Part shown: one piece after another, positions 7,803-14,528 of the stretch
Layout: each line of letters begins with the position of its first letter
Position numbering within the stretch: position 1 is the first letter of the stretch
Assembly: GCA_934294965.1 (NCBI GenBank)
Contig: CAKRAM010000068.1
Coordinates: 1 to 21,507 of the forward strand
Length of the DNA stretch: 21,507 nucleotides
Source: an uncultured Clostridia bacterium
GTDB taxonomy: Bacteria > Bacillota > Clostridia > Christensenellales > CAG-314
Direction: 5' to 3'
Made by a program: the position numbers and the translations under genes
Notes under the pieces: generated by a model
The model's database searches: none
Told to the model about the DNA's origin: nothing
What the model saw: only the letters and a program-made list of their open reading frames with translations

Positions 7803-8372
7803 TTACTCTCCAAACAGCGCAGCGGAAACTTTTGATTCTGTTTCCAAGCGCGAATACTGCACGATTTTTTCGATAGTAAGGTCTTTTTCGTAGCCTTCGC
7901 CGACGAGAACGACGCCGAACTCCGCTATGTGACGGCTTCCGACAGTCAAATTTTTGCCAAAAGCGTCCAAAAACTTTTGGTTGACGAGTTTTGCGTCACG
8001 CTGACAAACGAGAACGGTTTCGCCAGATTCGGCATAGCGAGAAATGAGCTTGCCTATAAATTCCGAACGTTTTTCGTCCGACGCGTCGACAAGCGTTTTG
8101 ACGGCTTCCGCGTAGCAATCGGAAATGAGCCGTTGCTTTACGTTCAGTTTGTACTTGCGAGCGGCAAGACGAGTGGCGGCAAGCTTGTTACGAATAAGTT
8201 CTTCCGCCTGAACGCTTGCACGAGCGTCCGATTCGCGAGCGTCGGCTGCCGACTTTTCTTCCGCGACAAGCAAAATGCGTTCGGATTGCGCTTCAGCCGA
8301 TGCAATCATCTCGTTGCATTTGGCTTCTGCATCGCTCAAAATGAGTTGAATGATGTTTTCTTTACCGTTCAT
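7803..8372 (-). CDS. ntpE: V-type ATP synthase/ATPase subunit E
   Basis: A 189-residue peripheral-stalk subunit. Residues ~1-90 are a long charged, alanine-rich coiled coil (IIQLILSDAEAKCNEMI onward); the C-terminal half is a globular domain with GKLISRYAESGETVLVC and FGVVLVGEGYEKDLTIE, the latter matching the GGvvl...gki.vdnT-type element of E subunits. E pairs with the G/H-type subunit to form the stator stalk holding the head to subunit I. A GGAGAGG ribosome site lies before the ATG, 15 bases after the K subunit stop. Confidence 0.92.
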   Translation of the reverse strand: MNGKENIIQLILSDAEAKCNEMIASAEAQSERILLVAEEKSAADARESDARASVQAEELIRNKLAATRLAARKYKLNVKQRLISDCYAEAVKTLVDASDEKRSEFIGKLISRYAESGETVLVCQRDAKLVNQKFLDAFGKNLTVGSRHIAEFGVVLVGEGYEKDLTIEKIVQYSRLETESKVSAALFGE

Positions 8373-8387
8373 TTGTGCCTCTCCGTA

Positions 8388-8849
8388 TTAGGCAACTACG
8401 CCCAACAACATGATGGAAATAACCATACCGAGCAATGCGTAGAACTCGATCATTGCGGGGAATATGAGGGATTTGCCGGAAATTTCTTCCTTCTTGCCTA
8501 TTGCAAGAATCGTGGTTGCGGCTGCTTTGCCTTGCAAGAGTGCCGAAACCAAGCCGCCCAATGCCATGGGAAGCGCCGCAAAAAGAACGTTCCAACCTTG
8601 CGCGAGCAATGCGGGATCCGCACCGGCTGCGGGCAAATTGCTGATACCCATAATTGCAATTACGAAGCCGTAGATACCTTGGGTTGCCGGCAACAATGCA
8701 ATAAGAATAACTTTGCTGAATTTGGAAGGATCTTCGGACATAACGCCCGTTGCTGCGCTGGTTGTGAATTTAAGTCCGAAGCCCGAACCGATGCCGCACA
8801 AGATTGCGCAAAGAGCAAGACCGATGATACCGATAGTTAAACCTGTCAT
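8388..8849 (-). CDS. ntpK: V-type ATPase rotor-ring subunit K with Na+-binding signature
   Basis: A 153-residue membrane protein with four helices in two hairpins, the 16-kDa type of ring subunit. I place the start at the ATG 8849-8847 because GGAGG lies 9 bases upstream; the open frame continues further upstream with no such signal. The ion site is complete compared with Enterococcus hirae NtpK: LPATQGIY carries L53, T56, Q57 and Y60 (E. hirae L61, T64, Q65, Y68), LLQGK carries Q106 (Q110) and IEFYALLG carries the essential acid E135 (E139). This set coordinates Na+ in E. hirae, so a sodium pump is likely, though direction (ATP synthesis or hydrolysis) cannot be read from sequence. Only one carboxylate per four helices is present, as usual for ion-pumping V-ATPases. 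Confidence 0.96.
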   Translation of the reverse strand: MTGLTIGIIGLALCAILCGIGSGFGLKFTTSAATGVMSEDPSKFSKVILIALLPATQGIYGFVIAIMGISNLPAAGADPALLAQGWNVLFAALPMALGGLVSALLQGKAAATTILAIGKKEEISGKSLIFPAMIEFYALLGMVISIMLLGVVA

Positions 8850-8942
8850 TTTTGTTTTCCTCCGAAAAACGATTTTGTTGTTTTTAGTTTTATAAAATAG
8901 TTCGACGCACCGAAAAATCGGCAAATCGATTATTTTTGAAAA
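8850..8942 (-). promoter_or_regulatory. A/U-rich leader before ntpK
   Basis: The 93 bases between ntpI and ntpK are the only sizeable gap inside the ATPase gene cluster; all other junctions range from overlaps to 15 bases. The strand is A/U-rich in its second half and ends in the strong GGAGG. A small CCGA-TTTT-TCGG hairpin lies near 8916. I find no convincing promoter. A translation-enhancing leader for the subunit needed in highest copy is a reasonable inference. Confidence 0.45.
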
Positions 8943-10958
8943 TTACTTTGTTTGACTGACTTTATCCGTCAGCAAAACGTATTTGTTTTGACTGCCAAAC
9001 GGGGTGAACAGCACGCCGTCGCCTGTGTAGAACTTGCCGAAAAACTCGATGTACTGCAATCTTCCGTTGTGAATGTACACGCCCATGATCCCCAAAACCA
9101 AATTGAATACGTGAGCGAACACAAGCACCACGCCTGCAAACACGTAGCCTACTCCGCCGCCGCCGGCCACCATTGCGCCCAGTCTGTTGATAACCTGTCC
9201 CATAAGAGCCGAACTTAGCATCAAACCGAAAACTCTGATGTAGCTCATCACGTCGGAAAAGTAGTTGATAATACCGTAAGCCGCGCCGAAAGAACTCTTG
9301 ATTTTACCCAAAAATCCTTTCGTGCCGAGCCCTGCGAAAATAATCGCTACGGCAAGCGCGCCCAAGCAAACGTACAAAGCCACGGTGGTTACCGATTCCG
9401 GCAGGCGAAGCACTTCGTACGGGGGATAGTTCATTTCGTTCAACATGAGGTTGAAAATTGCAACCACCAAGGACAAAAGCACCACTATCCAAGGGAAGTC
9501 CATAAGCCACGGAGCGACTTTGTTACCCTGCTTCATTTTGACGGCGATATTGCAGCCGATACCTGCGCAAATGTGGATAATACCAATTACCAAACTGATG
9601 ATAAGCATAACCATCGGCGTTGTTCCCGGATCGGGAATAATAGGTGTGAACAGCGTGTAACAGAAGAAACTTCCGAACAGCGCGCCGACGATTATTGCCG
9701 AAACTCCGCAAATGCCGAACAATTGCAGCATGGTGCGAACGCCCGTTTTTTGTTTGATGAGCAGCGTTGCGCCCAATCCTACCAAGCAAAGCAACAATCC
9801 GTAACCCATATCCGCCACCATCAACCCGAAAATGATGAAGTAGAAAATCGACATCAGGGGGTTGGGATCGATTTCGTGATACGAAGGCGGCGTGTACATG
9901 TTGGTTACCGATTCGAACGGCTTTACCAATTTGTTACTCTTGACCAAAGTGGGAGCAAATTCGTCTTCGCCGATGTTGTAGTAGGACACGATTGACCTAT
10001 CTGCAACCGACTTGAATGCGTCGGACACATTTTGTTCGTCCTCGGCGGGATAGTAGCCTTCCATTATGAACGTGGAATCGGTTTTGAACATATCCATGCC
10101 TGCGGCGATTTTCCGCTGACAAAGCGTCAAATAGTCCGCATAGACTTTCCAAACGGTGATTTTTGGCGCAAGTTCGGCAATTTGAGATTGCACACTTTCA
10201 ATTTGCTTGTTGAGCGACTGCTTTTCGCCGAGCAACGCTTCCAATTTCAGTTTGGGAACGACGTCGCAGGTAAAACTGCTCTTAACAAAGCCGAATGCCG
10301 AGGCTTTTTCGAAAAACTCCGCTTTTTGTTTATGAACGACTGCAACGCACACCGATTGAGAGGGCGTGCCGCAAATTCTTTCCACGCAAGCGTCGTAATC
10401 CTCGGCGATTTGCTCCACCGATTTTAAGTCCGAAGCGGGAACTACACACAAACGCACCAACGTCGTTTCGGTATTTTTGTACCAATCGGTCGAGTGAGGA
10501 AGACCTTCGTACAGCAACGTTGACTTATGCTCGGCAACGATTTGATCCCGTTTGCTTTGAAGCGAAGCAAGTTTGTCTTGAAGTTCGGCAAGCAATGTCA
10601 GTTCCTCGTCGATGCTTTGAGCGTTTTTGCCGAAGGACAAAAAATCGTCGTAGGTGATTTCTTCCAGCGGACGAGCAAAAGACGGCTTGGGAATTTGCAT
10701 GGTTTGGCTTTTTGCCTTTTTTGCGGCAAGATTGAATTTTGTTGCCTGCGAGGAAACGTACGAAACGGCGTTTTCCAACGCGGCAATCTTTTCGGCAAGT
10801 TTTTCGTATGCCTGACTGTCGCACGGCTCGACCGTGGGTTGAACGTCGTCTGTGCGCTTCAACTGAACCAATCCGCTGCGAATGACCGCATCGAATATAG
10901 TTTCCTTGTCCGCCTTTAAGGCAAGCAAGGAAAACCTTTTCATAGTTACAATTGCCAT
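8943..10958 (-). CDS. ntpI: V-type ATP synthase/ATPase subunit I (stator a subunit)
   Basis: A 671-residue protein with the two-part build of subunit I. Residues 1 to about 370 are a cytoplasmic, coiled-coil-rich arm that binds the peripheral stalks; the remainder is a membrane domain with about seven or eight helices, beginning at NPLMSIFYFIIFGLMVADMG. The conserved arginine that faces the ring carboxylate is in SYIRVFGLM (about R575). The protein provides the ion half-channels next to the K ring. Its ATG overlaps by one base the stop of the small stalk subunit gene before it (TAATG), with GGAGAG upstream. The C-terminal tail after the last helix (GRLQYIEFFGKFY region) is typical. Confidence 0.96.
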   Translation of the reverse strand: MAIVTMKRFSLLALKADKETIFDAVIRSGLVQLKRTDDVQPTVEPCDSQAYEKLAEKIAALENAVSYVSSQATKFNLAAKKAKSQTMQIPKPSFARPLEEITYDDFLSFGKNAQSIDEELTLLAELQDKLASLQSKRDQIVAEHKSTLLYEGLPHSTDWYKNTETTLVRLCVVPASDLKSVEQIAEDYDACVERICGTPSQSVCVAVVHKQKAEFFEKASAFGFVKSSFTCDVVPKLKLEALLGEKQSLNKQIESVQSQIAELAPKITVWKVYADYLTLCQRKIAAGMDMFKTDSTFIMEGYYPAEDEQNVSDAFKSVADRSIVSYYNIGEDEFAPTLVKSNKLVKPFESVTNMYTPPSYHEIDPNPLMSIFYFIIFGLMVADMGYGLLLCLVGLGATLLIKQKTGVRTMLQLFGICGVSAIIVGALFGSFFCYTLFTPIIPDPGTTPMVMLIISLVIGIIHICAGIGCNIAVKMKQGNKVAPWLMDFPWIVVLLSLVVAIFNLMLNEMNYPPYEVLRLPESVTTVALYVCLGALAVAIIFAGLGTKGFLGKIKSSFGAAYGIINYFSDVMSYIRVFGLMLSSALMGQVINRLGAMVAGGGGVGYVFAGVVLVFAHVFNLVLGIMGVYIHNGRLQYIEFFGKFYTGDGVLFTPFGSQNKYVLLTDKVSQTK

Positions 10959-11263
10959 TACAAACTCTCCAAAATGATTTTGACTGCTTTTTGGGTGTTT
11001 TTGCGATAATTTTCCGCTTCTTTGTCGGATTCTTCGTTTAGGCGAGCCAACAATTCGGCAGATTGCTCCTCGGCGATTTTTTCCGCGTCGGCAATGACCT
11101 TCTTATAGTGAGCCTTTATTTCCAAAGAGGCTTCCCTTTGTTTTTCTTCCGCCTGTAAGTCGGCAAACGACACTATTTGGCTTGCGCGCTTTTCGGCATC
11201 GGCGATTTTTTCCTTCGCCGCATCTTCCGCTTGCAAAATGGAATTTACAACTTCTTCAATCAT
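10958..11263 (-). CDS. ntpF: V-type ATPase peripheral stalk subunit, G/H type (NtpF/AhaH)
   Basis: A 101-residue, almost wholly charged, alpha-helical protein: a continuous coiled coil rich in Ala, Glu and Lys (ILQAEDAAKEKIADAEKRA, residues 9-27; HYKKVIADAEKIAEEQSAEL, about 52-71). The opening with AE-A-A-I-A-AE repeats is characteristic of the G/H subunit that pairs with E in the stator stalk. Gene order supports it: it is the first ATPase gene, directly before subunit I, as ntpF is in E. hirae. It begins 10 bases after rpiB with an AGAGGT ribosome site. Sequence alone would be a weak basis because coiled coils look alike, but position makes the call good. Confidence 0.85.
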   Translation of the reverse strand: MIEEVVNSILQAEDAAKEKIADAEKRASQIVSFADLQAEEKQREASLEIKAHYKKVIADAEKIAEEQSAELLARLNEESDKEAENYRKNTQKAVKIILESL

Positions 11264-11273
11264 AAGTACCTCT

Positions 11274-11705
11274 TTACAAATTTTCTATCTTGTCGACGCG
11301 TCTTTGATGACGACCGCCTTCAAATTCGGTTGTTAAAAACGCGTCGGTCATGGCTATCGCGTCGGCAACCGAAGTGTACTTTTGTCCGAACGCAATCACA
11401 TTGGCGTTGTTGTGTTTGCGAGTCATGGTTGCCATGTCCACATTTTGACACAGTGCGCACCTTACTCCCTTGACTTTGTTTGCGACGATGCTGACGCCTA
11501 TGCCCGTTGTGCATACGACTACGCCGAAATCGCACTCGCCAGTGCTAACCGCCTGCGCGGCAAGTTTTGCGTAGTCCGGATAGTCGCAACTGTCGGTTGT
11601 GTAGGTGCCGAAGTCGCAAACTTGGTAGCCTTTGTCTAATAAATGCGCTTTTAGGGCGTTTTTAAGTTCCAAACCGCCGTGATCGCACGCCATAGATATT
11701 TTCAT
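11274..11705 (-). CDS. rpiB: Ribose-5-phosphate isomerase B
   Basis: A 143-residue RpiB/LacAB family enzyme that interconverts ribose 5-phosphate and ribulose 5-phosphate in the pentose phosphate pathway. It opens with MACDHGG (D8, H9, the substrate-binding pair), has DYPDYA at 41-46, the active-site segment VVCTTGIGVSIVANKVKGVR with C65 (equivalent to the E. coli general base C66), and HNNANVIAFG at 98-107 with H98. The middle of the active-site loop reads CTTGIG rather than the commoner CGTGIG/CGSGIG. LacA/LacB are the main alternatives, but length, single copy and context favour RpiB. It lies 8 bases after sua5 and 10 before the ATPase genes, with an AGAGGT ribosome site. Confidence 0.92.
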   Translation of the reverse strand: MKISMACDHGGLELKNALKAHLLDKGYQVCDFGTYTTDSCDYPDYAKLAAQAVSTGECDFGVVVCTTGIGVSIVANKVKGVRCALCQNVDMATMTRKHNNANVIAFGQKYTSVADAIAMTDAFLTTEFEGGRHQRRVDKIENL

Positions 11706-11713
11706 AATTACCT

Positions 11714-12703
11714 CTACAAAAGTTTTCCGCCCGCCGAACGAACGAGGCGGTTGAGAATGCTTTGAGCAAACTCCGTTTTAGACGTGAAACTTGCTATTAT
11801 ACAGTCGTACTTTGTTTCCAAAATACGCAAATTTTCAAATAAATTGTGGGATACCTCCAAATCCGTGCTGCCGATGGGATATGTGTTGCGATTGCCGAAA
11901 ACCGACGGATTTTCCACCAACAATACGGGTTTTTGCCCGTTGGAAACAAATTTGTCGTAGGCTTTGCTCAACTTTGCCGTGTCGCCGTCCAAATTTAGAT
12001 AGACGGGAACGCAGGGCGCATAGTGCTTGTATCTTACCCCGGGGGAATTGACTTTTTCCTTGGGATCGGTTACAACACGAACGCTTTTGTCGAGTACCTC
12101 GGAAATTTTGTCCGGAGTTACGATGCCCGGCCGCAAAATGAGAGGTTCGTCGTGACACAAGTCCAACACGGTGGACTCTATGCCGACGGTGCAATCCTCT
12201 CCGCACAAAACCGCGGCAATTTTGCCGTCCATGTCGTCCCGAACGCGTTGCCATGTTGTGGGACTGGGACGTCCGCTGGTGTTTGCGCTGGGAGCGGTTA
12301 CGGGAACGTTTGCGCTGCGAAGAAACTCCCTTGCTTGAACGGACAGCGGCATACGCACCGCAACCGTGTCGAAGCCGGCTGTAATTTTGTCACTTATCGT
12401 GGACTGTTTGGGAAGCACCACGGTAACGCTGCCCGGCATAAGATTATCTATTATTTTTTCGGCATCCGAGGATACGTATCTCGCTACGGAGTAGATTTGC
12501 TCCTTGCACCACACATGCACTATCAGCGGATTGTCCGACGGTCTGCCTTTGGCAACGTAGGTACTTTCCACCGCGGCAACGTCCCATGCGTTTGCACCCA
12601 GTCCGTAGACCGTTTCGGTGGGAAACGCAACGAGTTTGCCGCTGCGGATAAGTTCGCCTGCCAAGGCTAAATCCGATTGATTGAAACCAAGATATTTTGT
12701 CAT
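11714..12703 (-). CDS. sua5: Threonylcarbamoyl-AMP synthase, Sua5/YwlC type
   Basis: A 329-residue enzyme that makes threonylcarbamoyl-adenylate from threonine, bicarbonate and ATP, the first step of t6A37 formation on ANN-decoding tRNAs. The YrdC-like catalytic domain fills residues 1 to about 205: GKLVAFPTETVYGLGANA (23-40), KGRPSDNPLIVHV, VAVRMP and APSANTSGRPSPT. The linker motif SPGVRYKHYAP follows, and then the C-terminal Sua5 domain to 329, so this is the long Sua5 form and not the short TsaC form. It is the first gene of the long operon. The ATG has a modest AGGA site about 7 bases upstream and lies about 21 bases from the predicted transcript start. Confidence 0.94.
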   Translation of the reverse strand: MTKYLGFNQSDLALAGELIRSGKLVAFPTETVYGLGANAWDVAAVESTYVAKGRPSDNPLIVHVWCKEQIYSVARYVSSDAEKIIDNLMPGSVTVVLPKQSTISDKITAGFDTVAVRMPLSVQAREFLRSANVPVTAPSANTSGRPSPTTWQRVRDDMDGKIAAVLCGEDCTVGIESTVLDLCHDEPLILRPGIVTPDKISEVLDKSVRVVTDPKEKVNSPGVRYKHYAPCVPVYLNLDGDTAKLSKAYDKFVSNGQKPVLLVENPSVFGNRNTYPIGSTDLEVSHNLFENLRILETKYDCIIASFTSKTEFAQSILNRLVRSAGGKLL

Positions 12704-12730
12704 ATTACGTCCTGACTATAACTAACGCTT

Positions 12731-12759
12731 ATATTACCATAATTTGCACTTTTTGTAAA
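12731..12759 (-). promoter_or_regulatory. Promoter of the sua5-rpiB-V-ATPase operon
   Basis: On the minus strand TTTACA (12754-12759) is followed after 17 bases by TAATAT (12731-12736), with a TGG extended -10 element directly before it. The start point should be near 12724, about 21 bases before the sua5 ATG. It is the only good promoter found ahead of the eleven genes. The rest of the 294-base gap (12760-12954) shows no gene that I accept. Confidence 0.75.
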
Positions 12760-12954
12760 TGGACATTTAGAAAAACTTTTGAACGAAACATAAAATAATA
12801 TTATCGTACAAAAGATTTTCTTGTAGCAACCGCACACTTTTCCCACGATATGCTCAAAACCGTTTGCTGCGCAAATTTCCGAACGGAAGAAAACCAATGC
12901 AAAAAATAAATTGAAGAAAAACATATCCGCTTACCCTGCGCCGACAAATTGTAC

Positions 12955-12986
12955 AAAAAAAACGCGCAAGCAACGTTGCTCGCACG
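12955..12986 (-). terminator. Rho-independent terminator after the TSCPD gene
   Basis: On the minus strand CGTGCGAGCA (12986-12977) pairs with TGCTTGCGCG (12972-12963), with two G-U wobbles and a four-base loop, followed by eight T residues (12962-12955). It begins 11 bases after the TSCPD stop codon and separates that gene from the sua5 promoter. Confidence 0.9.
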
Positions 12987-12997
12987 CTTTGATTGTG

Positions 12998-13243
12998 TTA
13001 GTTATTGGCAAGGTATTCCGTGAGAGCTTGAGCAAGTTGATCCGGACAAGATGTGGATTTTGCGCCGCATCTTATGCCTTTTAGGCGAGAGATTGCTTCG
13101 TGAACGTCCATGCCTTCCACCAATGCGCCCACGCCTTGCAAATTGCCGTTGCATCCGCCGACGTAACGTACGTTGTGAAGTTTGCCGTCCACCACGTCAA
13201 AATCTATTTGTCTGCTACACACTCCTTGTGTTTTGTACGTCAT
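12998..13243 (-). CDS. TSCPD domain small protein (TIGR03905-like)
   Basis: An 81-residue protein starting at the ATG 13243-13241, chosen because GGGAGGT lies 5-6 bases upstream; the frame is open for seven more codons without a ribosome site. The sequence shows the family pattern: YKTQGVCSRQIDF near the start, VRYVGGCNGNLQGVG in the middle, and IRCGAKSTSCPDQLAQAL near the end, which includes the TSCPDQ motif. Five or so cysteines sit in these conserved blocks, suggesting a metal or cluster site, but no function is established for this stand-alone family. The same domain occurs as a C-terminal part of some ribonucleotide reductases. It has its own terminator and probably its own promoter. Confidence 0.88.
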   Translation of the reverse strand: MTYKTQGVCSRQIDFDVVDGKLHNVRYVGGCNGNLQGVGALVEGMDVHEAISRLKGIRCGAKSTSCPDQLAQALTEYLANN

Positions 13244-13293
13244 AAGTACCTCCCGATTTTGCAAACATGCGCCTGCAAATATGAATTTTTGTG

Positions 13294-13328
13294 TTTATAT
13301 AATGTTGATTGGCGAACAATAGTCCGCC
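13294..13328 (-). promoter_or_regulatory. Possible promoter and overlapping palindrome upstream of the TSCPD gene
   Basis: On the minus strand a TATAAA -10-like box (13294-13299) lies 50 bases before the TSCPD start. No good -35 box is seen at 16-18 bases. Instead an imperfect palindrome, GGCGGAC-TATT-GTTCGCC (13328-13311), covers that position, the layout expected for an activator or repressor site. Weak call. Confidence 0.35.
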
Positions 13329-13350
13329 GATAAATATCGTTGCTAACTTG

Positions 13351-13378
13351 CGGCAAAACTTTCAAGCGGTTTTTGCCG
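13351..13378 (-). other. Stem-loop downstream of queT
   Basis: CGGCAAAA (13351-13358) and TTTTGCCG (13371-13378) form an 8-bp perfect stem with a 12-base loop, 20 bases after the queT stop. No T tract follows on the minus strand, so it is a poor intrinsic terminator; it may mark or protect the 3' end. Confidence 0.35.
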
Positions 13379-13397
13379 TGCGACTATCGTTTGCCGC

Positions 13398-13913
13398 CTA
13401 CCTGTTAAGCAACGGCAAAAGGTGCTTCCGTGTTGCAAAATACAACGGAATGCCCAAGCCGAAACAAACAACGCTTTGGGAAACGAGCAAGCCCAGCACC
13501 TCCAACAAATACACGCTCCAGGTTACGCCTTCCGGGGCGGCAAGCAGCCACACGACCGGAAGAAGCAATGCGTTAAGCACTACCGGCGGAATGGGCGCAA
13601 GATAGAACTTTTTGAACACGAACGCGGTTAGCAAGCCTGCTATAAGCGTTATGGTTGAGCCGAGCAGCACGTCCAAAATTCCAAACGTGGAAATGATGTT
13701 GGAAACGGCGCAACCGACTGTTAAGCCGACAATCGACCAAGGCATAAGCGCGGGCAAAATTGTGAGCGCTTCCGCAGGACGAATTTGAACGTAAGGATTG
13801 ATTGCCAACGTGCCGAACGGCATTGTGAAAACAACGTAAAGCGCGGCGACGGCGGCATTCATTGCAATTATTTTTGTTGCGTTTTTCAATTGTTTGTGCG
13901 AACGTAAGGGCAA
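13398..13913 (-). CDS. queT: QueT family transporter for a queuosine precursor
   Basis: A 171-residue integral membrane protein of the QueT family, predicted substrate-binding (S) components of ECF-type importers for queuosine precursors such as preQ1 or preQ0. Features: about five or six hydrophobic segments, NPYVQIRPAEALTILPALMP, GLTVGCAVSNIIS and ILDVLLGSTITLIAGLL, which match the family's conserved Q-x-R-x-x-E-A-L-T and G-x-x-D-x-x-x-G-S patterns. I set the start at a TTG (13913-13911), because AAGGAG ends 9 bases upstream and the longer frame would run through the riboswitch. No ATG is available in frame until residue 19. A preQ1-I riboswitch directly upstream independently supports the substrate. 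The partner ECF module is not in the window. Confidence 0.9.
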   Translation of the reverse strand: MPLRSHKQLKNATKIIAMNAAVAALYVVFTMPFGTLAINPYVQIRPAEALTILPALMPWSIVGLTVGCAVSNIISTFGILDVLLGSTITLIAGLLTAFVFKKFYLAPIPPVVLNALLLPVVWLLAAPEGVTWSVYLLEVLGLLVSQSVVCFGLGIPLYFATRKHLLPLLNR

Positions 13914-13928
13914 CGGTTCGCTCTCCTT

Positions 13929-13965
13929 GTAGTTTTTTTGTGGGTCGGGTGCTCTACTACCGACC
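13929..13965 (-). ncRNA. preQ1-I riboswitch controlling queT
   Basis: On the minus strand GGTCGG (13965-13960) pairs with CCGACC (13948-13943) as stem P1. The loop starts TAGTAG and contains the C-rich end typical of the binding pocket. The A-rich tail CACAAAAAAACTAC (13942-13929) ends in ACTAC, which can pair with GTAG/TAGT in the loop to make the pseudoknot. The ribosome site AAGGAG follows at once (13928-13923), so ligand binding should stack the pseudoknot against the ribosome site and reduce translation. This is the minimal class I preQ1 layout at a gene that such elements often control. I could not assign the promoter; read-through from rsfS is possible. Confidence 0.82.
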
Positions 13966-14053
13966 GTATATGATTGACGACGATGCCGACAATTTTTGAT
14001 TATTCCGCATTTGCGACAAGCGGCTCGTGGCTTTGTCAAAACCTACAAAGCGA

Positions 14054-14419
14054 TTATTCCTCGTAGGTTGCGACGTTTGTGCCGTTGTTCCAAAGTGCAT
14101 CCAAGCCGTACACTTCTCGCGTGTCCTTGTGGAAAATATGCACTATCACGTCGCCGTAGTCGGCGGCAATCCAGCGACCTTCGGTCATGCCTTCTTTGCG
14201 CAAAGCAAAATAGCCGGCCTTTTCCGCTTCTTCTTCCATATGGTCGAAAATTGCCTTGACTTGGCTGGCGCTTTTGCCCGAACAAATTACAAAGTAGTCT
14301 GCCAAATCCGACATTCCCGCGATGGAAACGATTTTGATGTCGGTTGCAAATTTATCCGACAGCGCTTTGCAGATGAGTTGTACTTTTTGATTGGAAACGT
14401 TTTCGTTTTGGTTTTTCAT
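14054..14419 (-). CDS. rsfS: Ribosomal silencing factor RsfS
   Basis: A 121-residue RsfS (YbeB/Iojap family) protein, which binds uL14 on the large subunit and blocks subunit joining when nutrients are short. Family motifs are present: LSDKFATDIKIVSIAG (20-35), SDLADYFVICSGKSASQVKAI, EEEAEKAGY, EGMTEGRWIAADYGDVIVHIFHKDTREVYGLDALW. The start has a GGGAG site 8 bases upstream; just before it GATAC and GTATC form a small stem. The gene lies 109 bases after the nadD-yqeK fusion, in the same order as nadD-yqeK-rsfS in Bacillus, so co-transcription is likely. No convincing terminator is seen between them. Confidence 0.95.
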   Translation of the reverse strand: MKNQNENVSNQKVQLICKALSDKFATDIKIVSIAGMSDLADYFVICSGKSASQVKAIFDHMEEEAEKAGYFALRKEGMTEGRWIAADYGDVIVHIFHKDTREVYGLDALWNNGTNVATYEE

Positions 14420-14528
14420 AGGTTCTCCCGATACTGTTTGTTTGTATCAATATATGCTTCAGTGCGTGTTGCCCGTTCGCCTCTATGCTCCGCAAAAAAA
14501 TGCGATGCGACTGCGAGCGAAAGACACA

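Noticed and set aside
12700..12924. 74-residue minus-strand frame whose stop overlaps the sua5 start
   Set aside because: It runs across the sua5 promoter, has no family resemblance or good ribosome site, and its phenylalanine-rich sequence reflects AT-rich non-coding DNA.
14494..14520. GC-rich block followed by seven T residues after nadD-yqeK on the minus strand
   Set aside because: The block consists of direct TGCGA-type repeats, not an inverted repeat, so no terminator hairpin forms next to the T tract.
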